26,296 bases of DNA from Actinomycetes bacterium (GTDB taxonomy: Bacteria > Actinomycetota > Actinomycetes > Streptosporangiales > Streptosporangiaceae). Below the pieces are notes generated by a model, which was not told the DNA's origin, did no database searches, and saw only the letters and a list, made by a program, of their open reading frames with translations. A program made the position numbers and the translations under genes. The stretch is taken from positions 1 to 26,296 of the forward strand of contig JAOPYP010000820.1 in assembly GCA_025964635.1 (NCBI GenBank), in the 5' to 3' direction. Shown here piece after piece: positions 6,701 to 12,911 of the stretch (positions are counted from its first letter, which is position 1; the number at the start of each line of letters is the position of its first letter).

Positions 6701-6758
6701 GGCCCGCCCAGGCCTCCGGGAGTTGGCGCCCGGGCCTGCGGGCGGCCCTGGGCGGGCC
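6701..6758 (-). terminator. Strong terminator-like hairpin after the radical SAM gene
   Basis: GGCCCGCCCAGG (6701-6712) and CCTGGGCGGGCC (6747-6758) are perfect 12-bp reverse complements around a 34-base, itself partly palindromic, interior. The hairpin begins 10 bases after the stop of the radical SAM gene and precedes the exporter promoter, separating two same-strand transcription units. There is no T tract, as is usual in such GC-rich genomes. Confidence 0.7.
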
Positions 6759-6768
6759 TTCGGGCTGG

Positions 6769-7905
6769 TCAGAGCAGGGTGAGCTGTTCCTCAGCGGGCT
6801 CGGCGGGCGGGATGGCCGCCGGCCGGGCGCGGCGCCAGGTGCGCTGGCTCGGCGGCGGGCTGCCACGGCCCACGTGATAGCGCGCCGCGAGCTCGCGGAC
6901 CTGCTCGGTGATCCGCTGCTGGTAGTCCTTGGGCGCGTAGGCCCGCGAACCATACAGCCCCCGGTAACGGGGGACCAGGTCCGGGTGATGCTCACCCAGC
7001 CAGGCCAGGAACCATTCGCGGGCCCCGGGCCGCAGGTGCAGGACGATCGGGCTGACGTGGGTGGCGCCGGCCTCGGCGATCTGCCGGACGGTGGACTCCA
7101 GCTGGGCCGGGGAGTCGGACAGGAACGGCACGACCGGGCCCATCAGCACGCCGCAGCGCAGCCCGTGCTCGCTGAGCGTGGCGCAGACGCCGAGGCGGCG
7201 CCGCGGACTGGGCGTGCCCGGTTCCACGGCCCGCCACAGATCCTCGTCCGCGCAGCCGACCGACACGCTGAGGCCCACGTCGGTGACCTCCGCGGACGCG
7301 AGCAGCAGGTCGAGGTCGCGGAGGATCAGCGTGCCCTTGGTCAGGATGGAGTACGGGTTGCGGGCGTCCAGCAGGGCCTGGAGGATCCCGGGCATCAGCT
7401 GGTACTTGCCCTCCGCCCGCTGGTAGACGTCCACGTTGGTGCCCATGGCGATGTGCTCGCCCTGCCACTTGCGCGAGTTGAGCTCCTTGCGGACCAGGGC
7501 CGGGGCGTTGACCTTGACCACGATCTTGGAGTCGAAGTCATGCCCGGCGTCCAGGTCGAGGTAGGTGTGCGTGTTGCGGGCAAAGCAGTAAACACATGCA
7601 TGGCTACATCCACGATAGGGATTAATAGTCCAGCGAAACGGGACGCGGGACGAGTCGGGCACCCGGTTGATCACGCTGCGGGCGTGCACCTCGAAGAACG
7701 TCATGCCGCGGAAGCCCGGGGTGTCGAACGACCTGGTGATGGCGCCCCGCTCGAACAGCGCGGGCGCGGGCGCGGTCGTGGCCGGGCGGCCGTCCGGGGT
7801 GCCCGTGCTGCCCGGGGTGCCCGTGCCCTCCGGGGAGCCGGGGCCGCCAGGGACCTCTGGGCCGCCGGGGGTGTGCGGCTGAATCCGCAGCTCGTTCCAT
7901 CGCAT
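6769..7905 (-). CDS. Rv2578c-family radical SAM protein (SplB-like)
   Basis: A 378-residue protein starting MRWNELRI. The radical SAM cluster motif CxxxCxYC is GCSHACVYCFAR, preceded by INPYRGC, typical of the spore-photoproduct-lyase-like Rv2578c family. Further family features are GTNVDVYQRAEG, SILTKGTLILRD and HLRPGAREWF. The enzyme should bind a 4Fe-4S cluster and cleave SAM; its substrate is unknown. Residues 11-38 are a Gly/Pro/Thr-rich, collagen-like stretch that is probably a disordered linker. ATG 7905 is preferred over an in-frame GTG at 7914 because relatives start MRW; neither has a good SD. A strong hairpin follows the stop, so it is probably monocistronic. Confidence 0.9.
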   Translation of the reverse strand: MRWNELRIQPHTPGGPEVPGGPGSPEGTGTPGSTGTPDGRPATTAPAPALFERGAITRSFDTPGFRGMTFFEVHARSVINRVPDSSRVPFRWTINPYRGCSHACVYCFARNTHTYLDLDAGHDFDSKIVVKVNAPALVRKELNSRKWQGEHIAMGTNVDVYQRAEGKYQLMPGILQALLDARNPYSILTKGTLILRDLDLLLASAEVTDVGLSVSVGCADEDLWRAVEPGTPSPRRRLGVCATLSEHGLRCGVLMGPVVPFLSDSPAQLESTVRQIAEAGATHVSPIVLHLRPGAREWFLAWLGEHHPDLVPRYRGLYGSRAYAPKDYQQRITEQVRELAARYHVGRGSPPPSQRTWRRARPAAIPPAEPAEEQLTLL

Positions 7906-8075
7906 GCGGGCCACTCTAGAATTTTAGTTCGATAGTGGCAAACCCCGCTCGATCATGTCTTCGATTGCCGTCCGCCGCGGAGGGCGGGAAGCTGGGACCA
8001 GGCATCCCCCGCCGAGAACAGCCAGCAAGTTCGCAAAAGCCGTTACAGCACCGGGATCTGCGGCTAACGATCTTG

Positions 8076-8108
8076 CGGTGGGGGATAGTTAAGAACAAGT
8101 TCCCACCG
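8076..8108. promoter_or_regulatory. 7-bp inverted repeat upstream of the DUF3040 gene
   Basis: CGGTGGG (8076-8082) and CCCACCG (8102-8108) are exact reverse complements across a 19-base, unusually AT-rich interior. The dyad ends 26 bases before the start codon, just upstream of the SD. It may be an operator or a leader hairpin. The rest of the 229-base gap 7906-8134, between divergent genes, holds no promoter I can name with confidence. Confidence 0.35.
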
Positions 8109-8134
8109 GCCCGGCGGGGGTGGAGGTAGCCCGT

Positions 8135-8605
8135 ATGGCGCTATCCATGGATGAGCAGCGCATCCTGGATGAGATTGAGCGCGGCCTCGCCAGCGCCGAT
8201 CCGGCGCTCGCCACGAGGATGTCGTCGTTCGGCGCATCTCGCCGGATCGCGACCTTGCGCATGCGCCGGCTGCGGCTGGTCGCCTCGCTGATGACCTTGG
8301 TGGTCGTGGCGATGGTGTCGGTGCTGGTGTACGCGCTGGTCCCGTTCCGGACCGCGGCGGACCGGCATTCTGGCAGCAAAGCCAGTTCGTCCCCCGCCCA
8401 GGCGGTGATGACCGCGCCGTCGCACCGGAGCCAGTCGTCTGCGCAGGCCAGTGCCGCGCCAGCCAGCGCGGCCCCCGCCAGCCCCGTTCTCGGCACCGCA
8501 GCGTCCGCGACCGCGGCCGCCGGCCTGGCGCCCAGCACGCACGCGGGTGCCTCGGCCAGCCCGGCCGTCACGCATCAGCAACCGCGGGGCACGCCGGCCC
8601 AGTAG
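8135..8605 (+). CDS. DUF3040 domain membrane protein
   Basis: A 156-residue protein. The start MALSMDEQRILDEIERGLAS followed by ADPALATRM matches the N-terminal signature of DUF3040, a small actinobacterial membrane family of unknown function. A basic stretch (RRIATLRMRRLRL) leads into one clear membrane helix (VASLMTLVVVAMVSVLVYAL, about residues 49-68). DUF3040 proteins commonly have two helices; here the second is missing and is replaced by a roughly 85-residue Ala/Ser/Pro/Thr-rich tail, probably disordered and possibly outside the cell. ATG 8135 has an SD (GGAGG, 8122-8126) at 8 bases. The gene is alone, converging with the gene that ends at 8752. Confidence 0.85.
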   Translation: MALSMDEQRILDEIERGLASADPALATRMSSFGASRRIATLRMRRLRLVASLMTLVVVAMVSVLVYALVPFRTAADRHSGSKASSSPAQAVMTAPSHRSQSSAQASAAPASAAPASPVLGTAASATAAAGLAPSTHAGASASPAVTHQQPRGTPAQ

Positions 8606-8690
8606 ACCGACCAGCCCGGCTGACCTGCCCCGGCTCAACGGGATATCTGAGCTGCCCGGAGTCGGAGGGGAGGCGGACCCGGCTGGAGTG

Positions 8691-8722
8691 GGCAGGGAGA
8701 CTGGTCGGCAGGGAGACTGGGC
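8691..8722. repeat. 16-bp tandem duplication between convergent genes
   Basis: GGCAGGGAGACTGG occurs at 8691-8704 and again at 8707-8720, giving two 16-bp units that differ only in one spacer base (TC versus GC). It lies between the convergent DUF3040 gene and the gene ending at 8752. No strong hairpin is present; a weak CTGCCC/GGGCAG pairing (8652-8657, 8690-8695) is the only terminator candidate. Confidence 0.6.
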
Positions 8723-8751
8723 CGCCCCGGCCGCGGCGATGCGCAGGACCG

Positions 8752-9255
8752 TCAGTTCTCGCGCCAGAACTGCAGCAGGTACTGCTCCAGTCCCTCAAGA
8801 TTCTTCCTGGCCTGCTGGAACTCGTCGCTCAGCGGGTCGACCCCGCGCTCGAACATCTCCTCGTACAGTCGCATGACCTCGCGCCGGTTGCGTGCGTAAA
8901 CCCGGACCACGTAGTCACCGACGCCGCCGGCCAGGGTCAGCCCGTCCACCGCGCGGCCCGCCGACCCCATGTCCACGCTGACCTGGCCACGGAGGTACAG
9001 GGTGCCCTTGGCCTCGTCCTCCCAGGCGTCACCGAACGCCGGGGGCGCGGTGTCCCACTCCTCGAGGGTGAGCCGGACGCCGATGTGCTCCTGCAGGCTG
9101 CCCACCCACAGCTGCTCCCGGTTCACGCTGACCAGCGTGCCCACCGGGGCGAGCGGGCCGCCGGGGGCATCCGGGTCCACGGTCGAGTCATGCACCCGGA
9201 ACATCCGCCGGTCCGGGAAGACAGGCATTTCCAGCCGGATCAGGCGTCGGCTCAT
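8752..9255 (-). CDS. Conserved-looking protein of unknown function
   Basis: A 167-residue soluble protein, not recognised. The N-terminal part (RLIRLEMPVFPDRRMFRVHDS) and the middle (LWVGSLQEHIGVRLTLEEWD, TLYLRGQVSVDMGSA) are beta-rich with many charged residues, suggesting a compact folded domain. The C-terminal 50 residues (RNRREVMRLYEEMFERGVDP... to LEQYLLQFWREN) are helical. There is no signal peptide or membrane segment. The ATG at 9255 has an SD-like AAAGGGGGG at about 5 bases, and an extended -10-like TGCTATTAA lies at 9288-9296 on the minus strand, giving a short leader. Codon use is ordinary for the window, supporting a real gene. Confidence 0.75.
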   Translation of the reverse strand: MSRRLIRLEMPVFPDRRMFRVHDSTVDPDAPGGPLAPVGTLVSVNREQLWVGSLQEHIGVRLTLEEWDTAPPAFGDAWEDEAKGTLYLRGQVSVDMGSAGRAVDGLTLAGGVGDYVVRVYARNRREVMRLYEEMFERGVDPLSDEFQQARKNLEGLEQYLLQFWREN

Positions 9256-9287
9256 GTGTCCCCCCTTTGGCCCTATGCGGCTTCAAA

Positions 9288-9296
9288 TTAATAGCA
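9288..9296 (-). promoter_or_regulatory. Extended -10 promoter candidate for the gene at 9255
   Basis: Read on the minus strand, TGCTATTAA has the extended -10 form TG-n-TATTAA (hexamer at 9293-9288) in an otherwise very GC-rich gap. Predicted transcription start is near 9281, about 26 bases before the ATG. No good -35 is seen, which extended -10 promoters tolerate. Confidence 0.4.
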
Positions 9297-9375
9297 TGCT
9301 CTGCGCGGGGGCGGCGCGGGCCAGCATTCGGCCACAAACTCACCGAAAGTAACTCTCCGTGATCATGCCCGTCAG

Positions 9376-9418
9376 GTGCCTGTACATCCCTGGACACCGG
9401 GGTGTCCTGGCCAGGCAC
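9376..9418. repeat. 43-nt interrupted hairpin in the gap between ParA and the 9255 gene
   Basis: Two nested perfect arms: GTGCCTG (9376-9382) with CAGGCAC (9412-9418), and GGACAC (9392-9397) with GTGTCC (9402-9407) around a 4-base loop. The gap 9256-9533 (278 bases) has no gene; besides this hairpin it holds the promoter candidate at 9288 and the tandem repeat at 9491. It could terminate the ParA transcript, but it is more than 110 bases past that stop codon. Confidence 0.5.
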
Positions 9419-9490
9419 GGGATGTCACGGATGCGGTCACGCGGGTGGCTGACCCTGGTCGCGGCGTGTTGGAGCCGGGGCGGGGGGTCC

Positions 9491-9528
9491 GGGCCCGGGG
9501 ATACGGGCCCGGGGATACGGGCCCGGCT
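9491..9528. repeat. 14-bp tandem repeat, 2.7 copies, just after the ParA stop codon
   Basis: The unit GGGCCCGGGGATAC occurs at 9491-9504 and 9505-9518, followed by a partial GGGCCCGG at 9519-9526. Each unit contains the palindrome GGGCCC. On the minus strand it starts 6 bases after the ParA stop, so the stacked palindromes may form the end of the ParA-CHAD transcript. Confidence 0.65.
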
Positions 9529-9533
9529 GGTCG

Positions 9534-10277
9534 TCAGAGCGCGCGGGCCCGGACTTCCGCCCACAACGCCTGGTAGGACTGGGCGGCCCGGCTGTGCGGC
9601 GCGAACGCCGCGACCGGGGCGCGTTCCACGGACATCCGCTCGATCTGTGACAGCGCCGGGATGGTGGCCACGGCCACGTCGTCACGCTCGGCCGGCAACC
9701 GCTCGGCTATCTCGCGGTGCAGGTTCTTGCGCGCGTCGATCATGGAGAAGAAGGCCAGCACCGCGGGCCGCTGCCCATTGAAGCCGCTGATGAACTCGGT
9801 GAGCTGGTCCAGGGTGCGCAGCGACAAGACCGTGGGGATGAGCGGGACCAGCAGGCTGTCGGCCGCCTGGAGGACACTCTCCGACAGCAGCGAGATACCC
9901 GGCGGGCAGTCGAGGAAGATCACGTCGTACTGGTCGCTGAGCGGGGCGAGGAGCCGGGCGATCCGCCGGGTCGGCTTCTTCGTGGCCCCGAGGACGAGGT
10001 CCAGGTTCCGGTAGGTGAAGTCGGCGGGAAGCAGGTCGAGATCCGCGAAATCGGTGCCCTTGATCGAGTCGTCGATCTCCCGGCTGCCCTTGATCAGAGC
10101 CTTGCCGCCGCCCTTGACCCGGGGGCGGATCCGGAACAGGTAGCTGGCGGCCGCCTGCGGGTCCAGGTCCCAGAGCAGCACCCGCAGCCCATCCTGGGCG
10201 GCCAGGTAACTGAGGTTGACGGCGGTGGACGTCTTCCCGACACCGCCCTTGATGTTGTAAGTGGCCAGAATCTTCAT
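9534..10277 (-). CDS. Orphan ParA/Soj-type ATPase, coupled to a CHAD protein
   Basis: A 247-residue P-loop ATPase of the ParA/MinD class. The deviant Walker A is KGGVGKTS (residues 10-17, with the signature Lys10), Walker A' is DLDPQ (37-41) and Walker B is VIFLDCPPG (119-127). Lys/Arg-rich stretches at 51-66 and 100-105 could contact DNA. The size fits short ParA proteins lacking an N-terminal DNA-binding extension. Such ATPases form nucleotide-dependent patterns on the nucleoid and move plasmids, chromosomes or protein cargo. No parB gene or parS-like repeat is near. The ATG (10277) overlaps the stop of the CHAD gene by 4 bases (ATGA), so the two are translationally coupled, which suggests the CHAD protein is the partner or the cargo adaptor. 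Confidence 0.93.
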   Translation of the reverse strand: MKILATYNIKGGVGKTSTAVNLSYLAAQDGLRVLLWDLDPQAAASYLFRIRPRVKGGGKALIKGSREIDDSIKGTDFADLDLLPADFTYRNLDLVLGATKKPTRRIARLLAPLSDQYDVIFLDCPPGISLLSESVLQAADSLLVPLIPTVLSLRTLDQLTEFISGFNGQRPAVLAFFSMIDARKNLHREIAERLPAERDDVAVATIPALSQIERMSVERAPVAAFAPHSRAAQSYQALWAEVRARAL

Positions 10278-11908
10278 TCGCCTGCATCCCCCGCCCGTCC
10301 GTTAGCGGACCTTCTGGCGCTGCCACCCGTTGTCCCGGTGCGGCCTCCGGACGTCCCGGCGCTGCTGGTCAGCTCCTGGAACCGGCGGTCGCTGGCCGGG
10401 CTGGCGAATTCGCCGAACCGCTCGGCGAACTCGTCGCGGGCACGTCGCTGGGCGCGGCCGAGCCCCCCGGCCAGTTCGCCCATGGCGAGCAGGGCGGTGG
10501 CGGGGACGTCCCGGTCGCCCATCATCTGGCCGGCGAACTCCCGCAGCTCTTCCTGCTGCACCTGGCGATCCTGGAACTCGCCGAGGCAGTCCTGCAGGCC
10601 CTTCAGGTCCTTCAGGGCGCGCTGGTACGCCTGCGGGTCGAACAGCGAGGCGAAGATCTCCAGCAGGTAGCGCAGTTCCTTGCACCGCTTCCGCAGGTCA
10701 TGGAGCTGCTCCGCGGGGGAGTCCGCGCTGATGGCCCCGCCCTGGCGGAGCACCCGCCGGTGCGCTCCGCGGAGCCGCCTGGTGGCCAGGTCCGCGGCCC
10801 GCTCGCCGGCCCGCGGCACGGTGAGCCCGGTCAGCGCGCCGCGCCATTCGCGGGCCAGCCGCGAGAAGCGAGCGGACCGCAGCCCGCGGGTCAGGGAGCG
10901 CTGCTCGATGCCGCGGCGCCGGGCCAGGTGGGCGTGGAAGGGCTCGAGCTCGGCCGGGGTGCCGGACACCAGGGCGCCGGCCATCTCGTCGTAGTTCAGC
11001 AGGTAGACGTCGAGATCCCGGGTGGGCGTGGTCAGGTCACCCAGCCACTTGAACTCGGCCCGGAACCGGGCCGTGAGGCTGGCGGGGAGGGCGTCCCCGG
11101 CGAGCTTGAGCACGGACCGGGTCCGCCGCACGGAGACCCGCAGGTCGTGCAGGAACTCGGTATCGATGTCCCGGATGGTGCCGGGCACATTGGCCTCCAG
11201 GGTGTCCAGCAGCTGCAGCAGTACGGCCTGGAGGGCGCCCCGGGCGGCCATGCCCGGGCCCAGCTGGACACTGATCTTGTTGCTGTACGCCTCGGGGCGC
11301 TGGCCCGCGGCAGCCAGCGCGGCGTCCAGGGGGCGGCCCGGGTGCCCATTGAGCCCGGCCGCGGCGGCCAGTACTTCCCCTATCCGCTGGGCCTGCAGCT
11401 GGTAGCCGCGGACCGCGGTCACCTGGAGCCGGGCCGGGAGCTGGGCCGCCGCCGGGTGATCGACCGTGGTCCGGTCCGCCCTGATCCAGGCGACCGTCTT
11501 GGTGTCCGCGTTGAGCACCCGGAGGTCCTGGACGGCGCTGGTGGCCCGGGCGGCGGCCAGCAGGGCCCGGATCCCGGCCAGCGGGGCGATCACCGCGGTC
11601 ACGGGACCGGGCGGCAGGTCCTCGGCCAGGGCCGGCCAGGCCAGCCGGCCTGCGGGCTGGCTGACCAGGTCCCCGGCGGCCGTGGACAGCACCAGCTCCG
11701 CGGGCCGCGGGCCGGTCAGGTACTCCAGCGTGAGCCCGGCGCGGTGCAGCCGCCAGTCGAACGTGTCCAGCCAGGTGCGGCGCACGGTCCGGGGCCGGCC
11801 GGGGGCGCCCAGCGTAAACCGCGGGGCGAGCGCGGCCAGCACGTCATCCTCGCTGGGCTGGCCAGCGCCACCGGCCGCCAGCTCGACGACATGCGAGAAC
11901 GTTTGCAC
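10274..11908 (-). CDS. CHAD-domain protein with divergent CYTH-like N-terminal domain
   Basis: A 544-residue protein from GTG 11908, chosen for its SD GAGG at 5 bases; a TTG at 11935 would add 9 residues. Residues 5-190 resemble a worn CYTH domain: RRTWLDTFDWRLHRAGLTLEY (43-63) matches the conserved DTpDxRLxxxGxxLR element, but the N-terminal ExExK catalytic motif is not seen. Residues 215-500 are a CHAD domain, with the two hallmark helices HDLRVSVRRTRS (254-265) and LHDLRKRCKELRYLLE (402-417) rich in His, Arg and Lys. CHAD domains are known to bind polyphosphate and to locate to polyphosphate granules. The C-terminal 30 residues are Gly/Ser/Arg-rich and likely disordered. The stop overlaps the ParA start. 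Confidence 0.9.
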   Translation of the reverse strand: MQTFSHVVELAAGGAGQPSEDDVLAALAPRFTLGAPGRPRTVRRTWLDTFDWRLHRAGLTLEYLTGPRPAELVLSTAAGDLVSQPAGRLAWPALAEDLPPGPVTAVIAPLAGIRALLAAARATSAVQDLRVLNADTKTVAWIRADRTTVDHPAAAQLPARLQVTAVRGYQLQAQRIGEVLAAAAGLNGHPGRPLDAALAAAGQRPEAYSNKISVQLGPGMAARGALQAVLLQLLDTLEANVPGTIRDIDTEFLHDLRVSVRRTRSVLKLAGDALPASLTARFRAEFKWLGDLTTPTRDLDVYLLNYDEMAGALVSGTPAELEPFHAHLARRRGIEQRSLTRGLRSARFSRLAREWRGALTGLTVPRAGERAADLATRRLRGAHRRVLRQGGAISADSPAEQLHDLRKRCKELRYLLEIFASLFDPQAYQRALKDLKGLQDCLGEFQDRQVQQEELREFAGQMMGDRDVPATALLAMGELAGGLGRAQRRARDEFAERFGEFASPASDRRFQELTSSAGTSGGRTGTTGGSARRSANGRAGDAGE

Positions 11909-12007
11909 CGGAACCTCGGCTCGGTCAGGAAGCAAGGCCGCGCGGCGGGGAGAGGCCGACGGTATTTCCTACCTGAGTCTAGCCAGCGGCGGCCGGCCCG
12001 CTCGTGG

Positions 12008-12787
12008 CTAGCGCCGGTTGATCCGCTCCTGGCCAGCGGCCGGCTCGTCCCGGACCCTGTCGGGTGCCGGCAGGGCTTCGTCTGCGGGCGCCGGCCCCTG
12101 GTCCGGTACCGGGCGCATGATCAGCGTCCCCTCGGAGGTCACCTGGATCTTGGGTACGGGCACGTCGTCCGGGGCGACCCCGGCGGGCATGCTCAGCGTG
12201 TCGTCAGCCAGGCGGGGGGCAGGCGGCGCGGCAACCCGCTCAGCTGAGGCTGGAGCCGGTACCGCGTCGGGCGGGTCGTGCCGGTCCGGGCGGTCCCGGG
12301 CCTCTGCGGGCGAGCCGGCCTCTGCGGGCGAGCCGGCCTCCGCAGAGCCGGCCTCTGCGGGCGAGCCGGCCCCCGCCGGCCGGCCCGCGTCCGCGGTAGC
12401 GCTGGCCACCACTGGCGAGCCGGCCTCCGCAGCCTGGCCGGCCTCCGCGGCCGGGACCTCCCCGGCAGACGCGCTCTTTTCCGCGGACCGCACTGCTTCC
12501 GGGGCCGCTTCCCCGTCCGGCTCATCAGCCGTGTCTCCGTGCCCGGCCATGCCGGGGATGGTCAGGGGCGGTCGCTTGATCGCGGGCATGACCGAGGTCA
12601 GCTCCGCACTGGCCCGGACCACGGCCCGCTTCTGCTGCTGCTGTGCATCGACCTTCGCGGCGGCCGCATCCAGCCGGTCATTCATCCCGGACATCTGACG
12701 CGCCCGCGTCCGGAGCTTGCGGATCCGGTCTGCGACGTACATCAGCAGGACAACCACGGCAACGACGACAATGAGCAGCTCAGCCAT
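12008..12787 (-). CDS. Single-pass membrane protein with long Ala/Pro/Glu-rich repeat region
   Basis: A 259-residue protein of unknown function. Residues 3-18 (ELLIVVVAVVVLLMYV) form one N-terminal membrane helix, followed by a basic stretch (RIRKLRTRARQ), so the C-terminal part is probably cytoplasmic. Residues about 35-60 look like a short coiled coil with a QQQQ tract. From about 75 to 250 the chain is disordered and Ala/Pro/Glu/Gly-rich, including hexapeptide repeats of the type AEAGSP at about 130-160, encoded by the tandem repeat at 12301-12382. It precedes the CHAD gene by 99 bases on the same strand, so it may belong to the ParA-CHAD unit. No strong SD is present at the ATG 12787. Confidence 0.7.
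   Translation of the reverse strand: MAELLIVVVAVVVLLMYVADRIRKLRTRARQMSGMNDRLDAAAAKVDAQQQQKRAVVRASAELTSVMPAIKRPPLTIPGMAGHGDTADEPDGEAAPEAVRSAEKSASAGEVPAAEAGQAAEAGSPVVASATADAGRPAGAGSPAEAGSAEAGSPAEAGSPAEARDRPDRHDPPDAVPAPASAERVAAPPAPRLADDTLSMPAGVAPDDVPVPKIQVTSEGTLIMRPVPDQGPAPADEALPAPDRVRDEPAAGQERINRR
12301..12382. repeat. 18-bp coding minisatellite (AEAGSP-type repeats)
   Basis: On the plus strand, units of about 18 bp with core GAGCCGGCCTCTGCGGGC recur at 12313-12382, with one unit shortened by 6 bp. They encode Ala-Glu-Ala-Gly-Ser-Pro repeats in the membrane protein on the minus strand. Changes in copy number keep the frame. Confidence 0.7.
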
Positions 12788-12852
12788 GTATCACGCCATC
12801 ACTGGAAGGACTTGCGGGGTAACCCACAGCCTACGCGAGGGCCGCCGCTGCC

Positions 12853-12867
12853 CCCGTGGCCCACGGG
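12853..12867. terminator. Short hairpin after the transglutaminase gene
   Basis: CCCGTG (12853-12858) and CACGGG (12862-12867) pair around a 3-base loop, 45 bases after the transglutaminase stop. It is a possible end of the ATP-grasp/alpha-E/transglutaminase transcript. The gap 12788-12911 otherwise shows nothing clear. Confidence 0.4.
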
Positions 12868-12911
12868 CCTGGTGTCGGCGTGGATCAGGCATAGTCCCGG
12901 TAAAGCCGCGG

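Noticed and set aside
9534..10277. Plasmid or integrated-element partition locus based on parA
   Set aside because: There is no parB, replication, integrase or transfer gene and no change in base composition nearby; all neighbours are ordinary chromosomal genes.
10700..12247. A 515-codon plus-strand open frame opposite the CHAD gene
   Set aside because: Low-complexity Gly/Gln/Arg-rich antisense product; the minus strand carries clear CHAD motifs.
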